Under the pieces are notes generated by a model, which made no database searches, had not been told where the DNA came from, and saw only the letters and a list, made by a program, of their open reading frames with translations. A DNA stretch of 64,000 bases, taken from positions 25,905,401-25,969,400 of the forward strand of contig JAQFVV010000001.1 of assembly GCA_028023455.1 (NCBI GenBank), written 5' to 3'. Source of the stretch: Epiperipatus broadwayi. Lineage: Eukaryota; Onychophora; Udeonychophora; Euonychophora; Peripatidae. Shown piece by piece: positions 10,700 through 22,655 of this stretch (positions are counted from its first letter, which is position 1; each line of letters opens with the position of its first letter). The position numbers were made by a program, and so were the translations under genes.

Positions 10700-11936
10700 T
10701 ATCTATATTAAATACAGTAAATCCAATAGTTATAGTTTTCACTGCACTATCTGTGTTTAAAACTGCATGTCTGAATAATGCAACCTTAGATAAAAAGAAA
10801 TTCAGACTTGGATTTTAAAACTTGGGTAGCATGGTTATAACTGTAGCAGTTTGTTATATTCTATTACAATATGGGTCATCTAGCAATTATTTTTAAATGC
10901 TGTGACAATGGATCATTTTCTCATTGGTTCTCTTTGTATATAATGAAGATTTTCTTTAATACTTTCTGCAGAGAATATAGAATAGTAATCAATCCAAGTA
11001 TTTGTTTTATATTGATAAAAAAAAGATTGATTTTTATTAACAAAACAAAGAAATGTCATCTTACTTTTTTTTAACTTTATAACAAACATTAAGTGATTTA
11101 TAAATAATTAAGTAATTTACAATGTAAATATATATAACAGTTAAACACACTCAATTTTAAATGCTGCCACAGTTAATAAGACTTCCACCTCAATGCATAA
11201 TCAATTCAGTAATGAATAATAAAGATATAATCTCTATTGATTATAGTTATGACAAATATAACCCAAAAAATCAGATTCATTACGAAAGTATAATGAAGTC
11301 TCCTCTAGGATCAAATAATACATATTCTACTTAAATGAGGTTTAAGATGTACACCTTTGATTATGAAATATTAACCCCTTTTTTAATAAAGAAAATTAAA
11401 TATGCTTAATTTTATGAGTGCTTAAACATATATCTTAGCAATCTTGCACCATTAAATTCCATTTGAAAATATTTAATACTATAATACATAAATAATGATT
11501 ACTAAGTTACTTCTTTCCAGATTCTAGCAAGTATTAGATAGATAGTAATGATCCTTAAGCTTACCAGTTAACAATTATCTTTCTTGCACTCAGTAATCAA
11601 TATCAGCTAATGTTATAGATGAACAATAATTTTAATATAAAATAAATGCTATTTTTCTACTTGAATTTTGAAAATTTGTAAGACACATTTATGATACAAA
11701 CATACATTAAAATAAAAGACCAGGCTTAAATCTTTTTAGATTCAAATCATTTTAATGAATAACTAAAAGTATTAAAATATAGTAAAAAATATACAAGTAA
11801 TGAAAATAAATTTATGGCTATAATTTCCTGGAATAGAGCTTACATAACAATGTTATACTTGGAATAATAAAACAACATTTTCACATGTCAGACAAACAAT
11901 TGTATGCCTTATGCAAAGGTGTTTAACACACCCAAT
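10700..11936. other. AT-rich intergenic stretch
   Basis: I see no gene, RNA gene or repeat family that I can name here. Confidence 0.4.
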
Positions 11937-11948
11937 GAGATGTACCTT
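11937..11948 (+). repeat. Left 12-bp direct repeat (target duplication) of the 466-bp array
   Basis: GAGATGTACCTT lies immediately left of the first repeat unit, and the same 12 bases lie immediately right of the last inverted copy at 15503-15514. Confidence 0.8.
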
Positions 11949-14282
11949 TAAACATCACATGATCACTATCTCATACTAGCACAATAATTGTTATTAAACA
12001 ATTCAAAACAAAACAACACTCTCCATATAGTAGTGCCATCTTGTGCTAACAAGAGCAATCAATGGATGCCAGAAGGCTTGTGCATAAAATCCCTATCTAG
12101 TGCCTACTCATCCAATATCCCCAGACTAGTTTCTGGCTTGTGGCCTTCATCAGTGAGGAGCCTTGGATCTGAGAGCACTGCACCTAGATCTTAGGATCTA
12201 ATGCAACCCTCCAGCACCCACCTTTTAACTCTATTTAACTACAAAACTATGAGAATGAAATTGAAAACACTATTAATATTTTCAATCCAAGCTCAATAGC
12301 TTATATAGTCATATGGGTCTGAACTCAATTCAGTACCCATACATTTTGGTGTCTTTGGCTCTTTAACAACCATAGCCACCACTATCCTATTAGGCAGGAT
12401 TGGTGTTAAACCACTAAACATCACATGATCACTATCTCATACTAGCACAATAATTGTTATTAAACAATTCAAAACAAAACAACACTCTCCATATAGTAGT
12501 GCCATCTTGTGCTAACAAGAGCAATCAATGGATGCCAGAAGGCTTGTGCATAAAATCCCTATCTAGTGCCTACTCATCCAATATCCCCAGACTAGTTTCT
12601 GGCTTGTGGCCTTCATCAGTGAGGAGCCTTGGATCTGAGAGCACTGCACCTAGATCTTAGGATCTAATGCAACCCTCCAGCACCCACCTTTTAACTCTAT
12701 TTAACTACAAAACTATGAGAATGAAATTGAAAACACTATTAATATTTTCAATCCAAGCTCAATAGCTTATATAGTCATATGGGTCTGAACTCAATTCAGT
12801 ACCCATACATTTTGGTGTCTTTGGCTCTTTAACAACCATAGCCACCACTATCCTATTAGGCAGGATTGGTGTTAAACCACTAAACATCACATGATCACTA
12901 TCTCATACTAGCACAATAATTGTTATTAAACAATTCAAAACAAAACAACACTCTCCATATAGTAGTGCCATCTTGTGCTAACAAGAGCAATCAATGGATG
13001 CCAGAAGGCTTGTGCATAAAATCCCTATCTAGTGCCTACTCATCCAATATCCCCAGACTAGTTTCTGGCTTGTGGCCTTCATCAGTGAGGAGCCTTGGAT
13101 CTGAGAGCACTGCACCTAGATCTTAGGATCTAATGCAACCCTCCAGCACCCACCTTTTAACTCTATTTAACTACAAAACTATGAGAATGAAATTGAAAAC
13201 ACTATTAATATTTTCAATCCAAGCTCAATAGCTTATATAGTCATATGGGTCTGAACTCAATTCAGTACCCATACATTTTGGTGTCTTTGGCTCTTTAACA
13301 ACCATAGCCACCACTATCCTATTAGGCAGGATTGGTGTTAAACCACTAAACATCACATGATCACTATCTCATACTAGCACAATAATTGTTATTAAACAAT
13401 TCAAAACAAAACAACACTCTCCATATAGTAGTGCCATCTTGTGCTAACAAGAGCAATCAATGGATGCCAGAAGGCTTGTGCATAAAATCCCTATCTAGTG
13501 CCTACTCATCCAATATCCCCAGACTAGTTTCTGGCTTGTGGCCTTCATCAGTGAGGAGCCTTGGATCTGAGAGCACTGCACCTAGATCTTAGGATCTAAT
13601 GCAACCCTCCAGCACCCACCTTTTAACTCTATTTAACTACAAAACTATGAGAATGAAATTGAAAACACTATTAATATTTTCAATCCAAGCTCAATAGCTT
13701 ATATAGTCATATGGGTCTGAACTCAATTCAGTACCCATACATTTTGGTGTCTTTGGCTCTTTAACAACCATAGCCACCACTATCCTATTAGGCAGGATTG
13801 GTGTTAAACCACTAAACATCACATGATCACTATCTCATACTAGCACAATAATTGTTATTAAACAATTCAAAACAAAACAACACTCTCCATATAGTAGTGC
13901 CATCTTGTGCTAACAAGAGCAATCAATGGATGCCAGAAGGCTTGTGCATAAAATCCCTATCTAGTGCCTACTCATCCAATATCCCCAGACTAGTTTCTGG
14001 CTTGTGGCCTTCATCAGTGAGGAGCCTTGGATCTGAGAGCACTGCACCTAGATCTTAGGATCTAATGCAACCCTCCAGCACCCACCTTTTAACTCTATTT
14101 AACTACAAAACTATGAGAATGAAATTGAAAACACTATTAATATTTTCAATCCAAGCTCAATAGCTTATATAGTCATATGGGTCTGAACTCAATTCAGTAC
14201 CCATATGATCGGAAAGCTGTCTTTGGCTCTTTAACAACCATAGCCACCACTATCCTATTAGGCAGGATTGGTGTTAAACCAC
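11949..14282 (+). repeat. Five direct 466-bp tandem units
   Basis: The period is exactly 466 bp. The fifth unit (13813-14282) is 470 bp because 13 bases at 14205-14217 replace 9 bases of the consensus. No sequence differences were seen among the first four units on reading, which implies recent amplification, gene conversion, or assembly from one template. Confidence 0.95.
12118..12159 (-). ncRNA. Hammerhead-ribozyme-like motif, tandem unit 1 (repeated every 466 bp)
   Basis: On the minus strand the core blocks appear in order. CTGATGA is at 12153-12147. A short stem II follows, GGC/GCC with loop CACAA. GAAACTAGTC is at 12133-12124, with predicted cleavage after its last C. Stem I pairs TCCTCA (12159-12154) with TGGGGA (12123-12118), six pairs including one G-U. 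Stem III is the palindrome ACTAGT, too short for a monomer but suited to a dimeric hammerhead as in newt and Penelope-like elements. One flaw is an A-A mismatch at the first stem II pair. The same motif recurs at about 12584, 13050, 13516 and 13982. Activity is untested. Confidence 0.6.
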
Positions 14283-14402
14283 TAAACATCACATGATCAC
14301 TATTCATACTAGCCAATAATTGTTATTAAACATTAAAAAACAACCCCCTATAGTACCCTGTCTAACAGTATATCGTAAATACTATCTACCTCCAATATCC
14401 AT

Positions 14403-15502
14403 TTTCTGTTTTCAGTACTTGATTTCTTCTCTGTTTTGTAGTTAAATAGGTTAAAGGGGGATGCATTAGTCCTAAGTCTAGGTGCAGTGCTCTCAGTCCA
14501 ACCTCACTGATGAAGCCCAACCAGAATAGTCTGGGGATATTGGATGAGTAGGCACTAGATAGGGATTTTATGCACAAGCTCTGGCATCCATTGATTGCTC
14601 TTGTTAGCACAGATGCACACTATATGAGAGTGTTGTTTTGTTTTGAATTGTTTAATAACAATTATTGTGCTAGTATGAGATAGTGATCATGTGATGTTTA
14701 GTGGTTTAACACCAATCCTGCCTAATAGGATAGTGGTGGCTATGGTTGTTAAAGACCAAAGACCCAAAATGTATGGGTACTAATTGAGTTCAGACCCATA
14801 TGACTATATAAGCTATTGAGCTTGGATTGAAAATATTAATAGTGTTTTCAATTTCATTCTCATAGTTTTGTAGTTAAATAGAGTTAAAAGGTGGGGCTGG
14901 AGGGTTGCATTAGACCTAAGATCTAGGTGCATGTCTCAGATCCAAGGTCCTCACTGATGAACCACAAGCCAGAAACTAGTCTGGGGATATTGGATGAGTA
15001 GGCACTAGATAGGGATTTTATGAAAGCTTCTGGCATCCATTGATTGTTCTTGTTAGCACAAGATGGCTACTATATGGAGAGTGTTGTTTTGTTTTGAATT
15101 GTTTAATAAAATTATTGTGCTAGTATGAGATAGTGATATGTGATGTTTAGTGGTTTAAAAATTGTAATAGGATAGTGGTGGTATGGTTGTTAAAGAGAAA
15201 AAAAAATGTATGGGTATGAATTGGTTAGAATATGACTATATAAGTATTGAGTTGATTGAAAATATTAATAGTGTTTTCAATTTATTTATAGTTTTGTAGT
15301 TAAATAGAGTAAAAGGTGGGTGTGGAGGGTGATTAGATCTAAGATCTAGGTGAGTTTAGATCAAGTCTCACTGATGAAGAAAGAAAACTAGTCTGGGGAT
15401 ATTGGATGAGTAGGCATAGATAGGATTTTATGAAATTCTGGCATATTGATTGTCTTGTTAAAAGATGGATACTATAGAAGAGTGTTGTTTTGTTTTGATT
15501 AA
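14403..15502 (-). repeat. Inverted 466-bp units, increasingly eroded by small deletions
   Basis: These units read as the reverse complement of the forward units. The first (about 14403-14698) is partial. The second (about 14699-15130) carries roughly a dozen 1-2 base losses. The third (about 15131-15502) is shortened by tens of bases, mostly missing cytosines on the + strand. Very few substitutions accompany the losses. The CTGATGA core persists in the first two, but the later GAAAC block is damaged in places. Confidence 0.85.
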
Positions 15503-15514
15503 GAGATGTACCTT
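15503..15514 (+). repeat. Right 12-bp direct repeat (target duplication) of the 466-bp array
   Basis: GAGATGTACCTT is identical to 11937-11948 and directly follows the last inverted unit. Confidence 0.8.
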
Positions 15515-17424
15515 CCTTGATTATGATATAAATTTATGAAAGTTAAAATAATTCCTCTAGACAGTCATTGGATCAATTAAGAGAATGTTAACACAAATTC
15601 ATGCACTGTTTCTAAATACTAGAGATTTTCAATTGGATACACATGGTCAGAAAATAATTTACAAAAATGTAAACTAGTTGGTATTGTTTTGATTGATTAA
15701 ATGTAATTTTTAAAACTTAAAATACTACAGATATTTTTTCTCAAAGTTTATTTTTTATTTCTATATATATATATCAAGTGACTATTTGACATTACAAATG
15801 AATAATAAAAGTAAAACTACTAAAAAACAAAATACAAGTCATGTGGAGAGGAAAGTGCAACATTTAAATAATTAATAATTTCCTTTACAATCCTGATAAA
15901 TTAACATTATTGCCAAGTTTATTATTATATAAAAAATACAATTGCACAATACACGGAACTAATTAAGATTATTCTAGCACTAACACAGAAGTTGCAAGCA
16001 TATGAAATATTTTTTTCCAAAATGATAAATATTTATATAAAAATTAGGCATTAAATCAATTGAAACAAAATATATGAGTAAGTTGCCAATAGTTTTTCCT
16101 ATGGGAAGAGTCTATAATGATCACTTATATGCAAAAATTCAGAGTTTGAAACATAGCTACATTAATGCATAGTTTGCTGTAGCTTCTCCAGAGATTCTTA
16201 TTTAGGAATTCCTTTATAATAGACTTCTCAGACAGATCTGTAACATCTTAATGACATTTAAATTTGCAGAGCGTTTTTATTCAATTATGAGGCCACTTTT
16301 GGAGCTAGTTTATGGTTGATGTTTATGAGAGCTTCTTAGTTCACTGCATATTTGATTATTATAATTTAGTCTATAATAGAAAGACATATTATAGCAAAAT
16401 ATTTTCTTGAGCACTATTGTTATTTTCAAGCTTTTGATAATATTACTATGACTAGATGACATGTTTTTTCTACATTGCTAAGACAGGTATTTTTTTAAAT
16501 AACACGTGAATGACTGGTTTCTAGTAACAATGAGATAGATGAACTTTATCCTGAAATACTTCTTGCACCACCCAAAAATGACTGATTGAAGTAATAGACT
16601 GCTCTGCTCCACTATTCTATGAATTTCTTTGCTGGTTCTTCCTGTGGAGCTTCAGATGGCATCTGATTTAATGATTTGATTTGAAGATCTTATTTGAAAA
16701 TAGCGATGAAGAGCCTTTAACACATTTTACTAAGCTTTTATAGGAAATGTGAGCAAAAGTTTTCAGATTATTCTTTAATTAAACTTTCTAAAAATTTCTC
16801 TTTAAAAGTATTATTTTAAATTTTGTTTTTGCTGGTAATGAAATTTAATCTGGCTATCCAATCTTTTACTAAAATTTCTTGTTTTTACTAAAAAAAAATT
16901 ATTTTACTAATTAAATCTCTTTTTTTTTTTAATATCTGATTTAATAATTATTGAGTGCTTTTGTAAAACTCTTACCTAATTAAAACGTTTACTAGAAAGA
17001 TAACATTAATATTAAAGAAAAATGTTTTACTAATAAAATTAAAAGTTTGTAGTTTAAAATAAAACAAAAATAATATTTTCTTTTAGTAAAAACAAATATA
17101 GATTTTTTTATGCAATTTTTAATAAATTACCAAAAGCAATTGATTAATTATTTATGTACCTCAAAATAAAATATAACTACTTCTTTTCTAAAGAAAATGT
17201 TTTTAACCAACTATGATTTTTTTATACCTGATCCTTGTTAAATAGATATATGTATATATTATTTTTAGAAATATAGATTAAAGTGATAGAAATAAATTAA
17301 AACTAAAATGAATTTAATTTATATGTTTAAATGTAGTTTACATTATTCCATTCATGCCCACATATATACAACAAATAGTTTTAGTTAAATTTATTTAAAA
17401 TGAAACAAATATATTTAAACACAC

Positions 17425-17426
<2 letters not shown>

Positions 17427-17459
<33 letters not shown>
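17427..17459. repeat. (TA)n microsatellite
   Basis: Uninterrupted TA dinucleotides over about 33 bp. Confidence 0.95.
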
Positions 17460-17462
<3 letters not shown>

Positions 17463-19060
17463 AACGTGATAAAAAGTGATGATGCTGGGAAAATGGTCAA
17501 TCTAATCTGAATAAAACATAGCCCAATCGTTGATCACCATTTTGTAATGGAATGTTGATTATAATATGAGATGATAATATAAAAAACTTTACTATGTCTC
17601 AGACGTCATTCATAATAATATATATCTAACCTAAATGTGGAATGTCATTTTATAACAGCTCTAGGGTTGATTTGGCATTTTGCAATAATTGTCATATGTA
17701 CATGATCATCATAGGTTAGTTTTGGGTAACTACTTTGTCACAATAATAATGAATTTTCTACATCATTACCTCTCTACATATGTTCAGTCAATATTTGTCA
17801 TAAAGAAGTGACCTTAAGATTTATATTATTTATCACCGAGCAAAACATGCATTAACAAATAATAAGTCTGTTAGAACCCGTGTAAAATTATCTAGCTCAG
17901 TTATTGATCACACTAGGCAATAACAATATTTTTCATACATAATTACTTAGAGTGTTCACTACACTATCATAAAATGCTAACAATATCTATTAAAATCTAA
18001 TTTAATCAGATTGTATTTAAAATGAAATAAAGCAAATGAGATCATTGCCTAAGCAGTCAAACCATATATCATTTGCCCTAAACAGTGATTATATTTGATT
18101 GATAACTGAATAAAACTAACTTTGAATCAATAAATAGCTAAATTCCAATATACTTTGCTAATCTAATATTATTTATGGTAATGCAAAATTTACTTTAATA
18201 TTTAATGACATTCTATTTAAATCAAGTAGTTTCTAAATAATTATAATTACATTTTGAAAATGTTTTATAAACTTACACACTACTTATAATGTCTAAATGA
18301 AATAAACCTTTAATCAGTTTTATATCTATTTTAATAGAACATTAAATATGATATAAACATTTCATTCATACCCTACAATAGATCAACATGCAATTATTGT
18401 TTCATTTATATTCTAAAATGAAATACTCCCTAACAATTTATTATCAATAAATCTATTGGATAATTTCACATTTTACAGTACCCAATCATTTTATATACAA
18501 TATACCATAGGTTTCTATTGGATATTTACTGACTTACAATCACTGATTATTCATCTACTCAAATCTCCAATCAATCGATTATAAAAATGGATTTTATAAC
18601 AATTAAACTATATGTGATGATAATTGGCAGTTGTACAAACCAAATATAATTTTCAGTTATACTAGTTAATGAAATTTATTATCTAAGCAGTTTAGAAGTA
18701 ATTAAGACAGATCATTCTGACTAATGATAGAACAAAATCTATTAAGATTTTTGTAACGGGACAAGATAAGCAAATAAATAATCATCTCTGAACTAATGAA
18801 ATTATTTTTACTAGTACTATTGACTTAGATAAGTAAACAAATATTTAAATGCAGTAACAAATATAAAATTTATATGTAATTGGATTTAAAAAATGATGTA
18901 TAAAATTATATATATATTTAATTTTATTTCACTTACCAAGATGGATTTGATCTTGGATTAAATTTCAAGTACCAAAATTACCTTACACATTGAAAAGAAA
19001 AAAGCAGGTAAATTCCAAATTTTTAAATCAATTCTAAATTTATTAGTCAGTCATCAAAAA

Positions 19061-19148
19061 TTTATAATAGTAATAATATATATATATACATAAAAGAATA
19101 ATAATTTATAATAGTAATAATATATATATATACATAAAAGAATAATAA
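19061..19148 (+). repeat. 44-bp tandem duplication
   Basis: Two head-to-tail copies starting TTTATAATAGTAATAATA, at 19061 and 19105, each containing a short (TA)n and ending AAAAGAATAATAA. Confidence 0.9.
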
Positions 19149-22082
19149 CCAACAATGTATGTAACAGATTAAAAATCAATTACTGGATAGAATCAAAAAT
19201 AATAATAAAATATGTATCTGAAACTCAACATATGTTGCAGAACAATAATTCTATATATAAAACTGAAGGGGAGATTTGAAATATCTTCCTGAGACTTCAA
19301 AGAAAATATACAATGAAAAAAATATATAATCAAATAAAAATTGATCTTTATTTATTCATTAATGTAATTTCTAAAAAATCAAATCAGCATAAAACCCACT
19401 GTACTGAAATTCTCATCTATCCGAATATCACCAACTTAAATCTGGCATATATATTAAAATTTTAAATATTTGAAAATATTGGTCATATTAACCTATTTCA
19501 TCAGTAAGAGTTCGAATAATGAGAACAAAAATGAATCTCTCTGACATTTTTATTGCGTGAATTCTATAATAAACCATATACATATCTTTCAAACTTAAAT
19601 TTTAAAATGAAATATAAACAAATATAAACTATATTTTTTTAACAAAAAAATACATATTGAACCTAAAATATATATAATTCATAGGTGTATTGACATTACC
19701 TAATGTTTAAAAAAAAGCTTAAAAGAAAACAAGTAAAATTTAAAAGACTTTAAAAATGCAATTGAATTTTCTTTTTAAATTAGTGTAATTCATTTTTTTA
19801 TTATCTGTTTAATTAAAAATAAAAGTTAGAATTAGAAAAAATAAAAGTACTTTACAATTATTAATTCAGACAAACCAAAAGAAAATCCAATTGTAAAAGA
19901 AGACAATCAGTAAAATCCTTTTAATGCTAATTAAAGATGGCAGAAATATTTTGTAAAAGAGAGACTTTGTAGCTGAAAATAAATAATATACAAGATTATT
20001 ATCTTGTATTATGATAATAAAATGATAAAATATATGTGCAGAAAACTAAAAAACTAATTGAGGGTATAAAAAGAACCAAATGGCTTTGAGTGAGATTTTT
20101 GGCAGGCTTTGTCATGTGTGGATAGGTGAGAGCACAGAGTTAGATGTAGTTCCTCTTTTCTCAAGGTGATAAATGCCTTATCTGAGAATATTCATAAGCT
20201 GAACAAATGCATCAGGCATAAATAGAAATCGGAATGTATGGACACCTTTAGCCACAAAGATGTTACTCTAAAACCTTTATGCCATGTGAATGTTAACAGA
20301 GTGAAACTAGTTAACTCCAATGAGCTCTTCTATCCAAGAAATAAATGTGTATTACAAACTTGCCAGTAAGATTATTCGTACCTGATTTGTGACTAAAATG
20401 TTGGCTAACTAACATTAACTATAAGCTTATAATAACAATAGAGACATTCGTTGTTCTACTCCCTGATAAACTATTTTAATTCAAATGTGAACTATTTGGA
20501 ATTTATTAGTCATTTAACATTAATATCTGGAATAGCATGTATGTGTTTTCCAATTCTATTTAATAATTTATCTTTTAAATATTTTAATTTGTTAAAATAA
20601 AATATTTCTAATATCAACTTTTCATTGTGCTTTATTAATATTACTTATTAACTTTATTAATGTTAATTAATTGCAGGAGAAATGTGTAAATTATTTTTGC
20701 CAATATGCTTGTTTTATAGTTAAGCTCTAGGAATTATTCATATAAAATCATTAAAATGACAGGAAACATTAATTCCAATCTTTTAATAATTTACTTTGAA
20801 AATTATGATGCAATGCAACATGATGCATCAGTGAATTCTTGTGTAGAATTCTGGTGACTTGTACTAAATAAATAAAAAACTGATTCCACCAGCTGTGTAC
20901 ATCATACTAAGTAATATTAGGTTGAGTTAATCAAGAAATATAGCTATGTTTTTTTAAAAATGTGAACAAAATATTTTTCTTCTTCATAGCTTGATTAACT
21001 CATGCATTCTAGTGCATAATAGAAAGCCTAACAGAACATGAAAAACATTACAATATATACATAGAATCATACCATCTAAGTGAAAGTCTGTCCTTTTTTA
21101 CCCACTAGTCCATCAAGCTTCTGGTTTCTGGTTTCTAATCCTAATGCATAGAGATGAGTTTCCTTTAAGTGGAGAAAATGAGCATAAATAATAACTATTG
21201 TGGGTTTGAATCTAATTAATTTCATGTTTAAATTCCAATATTTTCTTTTAAGCATATAAACGTATCCAAGCTTTTAAAATAATAGGTACTTTGTCAATGC
21301 AAAACTACATATCACTGGCTTATTTTTCTTTTCATTGATAATCATGTATAAAGAGAATTTTTTTCATTGACTAAAATTCAGACATATCCAAGAAAATAAT
21401 TAAGAAAGTGAAATTTAGATTTAGATGTGATATGTTGGGCTATTTCCATCATCTATGAATGAATGTTGAATGTATAGAAAATTTTAAACTTTATTTAAAC
21501 TTTCCAAATACAAGCAACTTGTTAGTAATAACTCACAAATAGACAATACAGTTTAGTAATTACACAACATTTTGAGTAGTATTATTCTCCACTCTTCTTC
21601 AAGCATTGCTGGCCTACATGCACAGTGATAGTATTCACTTAAAAGTTGAACTCAAACCTGTAGATTCTTGAATATTGAATTTAAGGCAAATACTCTACCA
21701 ACTGAGCTATTCCATAAAGGCAACATGTAGGTCAAATTTGATATATTTATATATGAGGGTTGGTTCAATCCTCCTGTGTCCTTTAAATTTCTTTTTATGA
21801 GCAAGGCTAATTAGTTTTTTTTTAATGAGCAAAGCTAATTATTATTATTATTTTATTATTATTATTATTATTATTGTTTAATATTTTTACTAAGAGCAAG
21901 ATTAATTAGAAGCTTTCATACATTATGTATTGCCACACTGGTTGACTTATAAGATTATTTACCATTGTCATATTCAAGGAAGCTGCTCATAACAATGGTA
22001 AATAATCCTATAAGTCAACCCAGTGTGGCAATACACAATGGATGGAAGCCTCTAATTAATCTTGCTCTTAGGAAAAACATTA

Positions 22083-22083
<1 letters not shown>

Positions 22084-22170
<87 letters not shown>

Positions 22171-22236
22171 CATCAGTAAAAGTAGGAGTAGTAGTAGCAG
22201 TAGTAGTAATAATAATAATAATAACAATAATAATAA
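22084..22236. repeat. Compound (AAT)n-(TAG)n-(TAA)n microsatellite
   Basis: AAT repeats at 22084-22137, TAG repeats at 22138-22170, then mixed AGT/AAT repeats to 22236. It lies inside the right arm of the fold-back and is longer than the matching tract in the left arm. Confidence 0.95.
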
Positions 22237-22364
22237 ACTAATTAGTCTTGCTTATAAAAAAACTAATTAGGCTTGCTCATAAAAAAATTTGAATGACTCA
22301 GGAGGATTTGAACCAACCCTCATATTTAAATAAATCAATTTTCTACTATATGTTGCCTTTGACA

Positions 22365-22440
22365 GAATAACTCAGTTGGTAGAGCATTTGCCTTATGTTC
22401 AATATTCAAGAATCTAAAGGTGCAAATTTAACTTCTAAGT
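22365..22440 (+). other. tRNA-derived block (SINE-like head), not a functional tRNA
   Basis: ACTCAGTTGGTAGAGCATTT fits an RNA polymerase III A box in a tRNA D-arm context. A weak B-box-like GGTGCAAATTTAA follows about 45 bp later. It cannot fold into a complete tRNA. The mirrored copy is in the left arm of the fold-back. Confidence 0.5.
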
Positions 22441-22655
22441 GAATATTGTCACTGTGCATATAGGCCCACAGCACCTGAAGAAGAGTGGAGAATAATACTA
22501 CTCAAAACTTTGTATAATTACGAACCTGTATTTTCTATTTGTGTGTTATTACTAAGAAGTTGTTTGTATTTGGAAAGTTTACATAAAGTTCAAAATTTTC
22601 TATACATTCAACATTCACTCATAGATGATGGAAATATTCCAACATATCACATCTA

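Larger units (their letters stand above)
11949..15502. mobile_element. Inverted concatemer of a 466-bp hammerhead-bearing repeat, inserted as one unit
   Basis: Five complete forward units start at 11949, 12415, 12881, 13347 and 13813. A partial sixth starts at 14283. At about 14402 the sequence switches to the reverse complement, and more than two inverted units run to 15502. The first four forward units look identical. The whole block is bracketed by a 12-bp direct repeat. Left end TAAACATCACATGATCAC and right end TTGTTTTGTTTTGATTAA correspond to the ends of a second insertion at 43896-44121, so the termini are defined. The 68-codon frame in each unit is not protein-like. It is probably a non-autonomous retroelement of Penelope-like or retrozyme type; the mechanism is inferred. 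Confidence 0.8.
15515..21421. other. AT-rich intergenic stretch with short simple repeats
   Basis: No gene can be supported. It contains a (TA)n tract at 17427-17459 and a 44-bp tandem duplication at about 19061-19148. The remainder is low-complexity AT-rich DNA; any old repeats in it are too decayed for me to name. Confidence 0.45.
21422..22655. repeat. 1.2-kb fold-back element with tRNA-like arms
   Basis: Two arms of about 0.55-0.6 kb are reverse complements with moderate divergence. The outer ends are TAGATGTGATATGTTGG (21422) and CCAACATATCACATCTA (ending 22655). The centre, near 21980-21990, lies between ATTATTTACCATTGT and ACAATGGTAAATAAT. Each arm carries a block resembling a tRNA 5' half (CTCAGTTGGTAGAGCATTTGCCT at about 22369-22393, mirrored at about 21688-21711) and microsatellites: (ATT)n on the left, and AAT then TAG repeats at 22084-22236 on the right. 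It is either a fold-back transposon or two SINE-like copies inserted head to head; equal arm length and shared outer ends favour a single fold-back unit. Confidence 0.8.

Noticed and set aside
11988-14058. Identical 68-codon open frames repeated five times, looking like a tandem gene family
   Set aside because: They lie wholly within the 466-bp repeat unit, have no protein-like motif, and lose their frame in the eroded inverted copies.
11949-14282. CRISPR array
   Set aside because: The repeats are 466 bp, contiguous and without spacers, in an animal genome.
22015-22227. Leucine/tyrosine-run open frame
   Set aside because: It is a translation of the AAT/TAG microsatellite.
22365-22440. Functional tRNA gene
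   Set aside because: Only the D-arm region fits; the B box is degenerate and no acceptor stem forms. The mirrored copy is equally defective.
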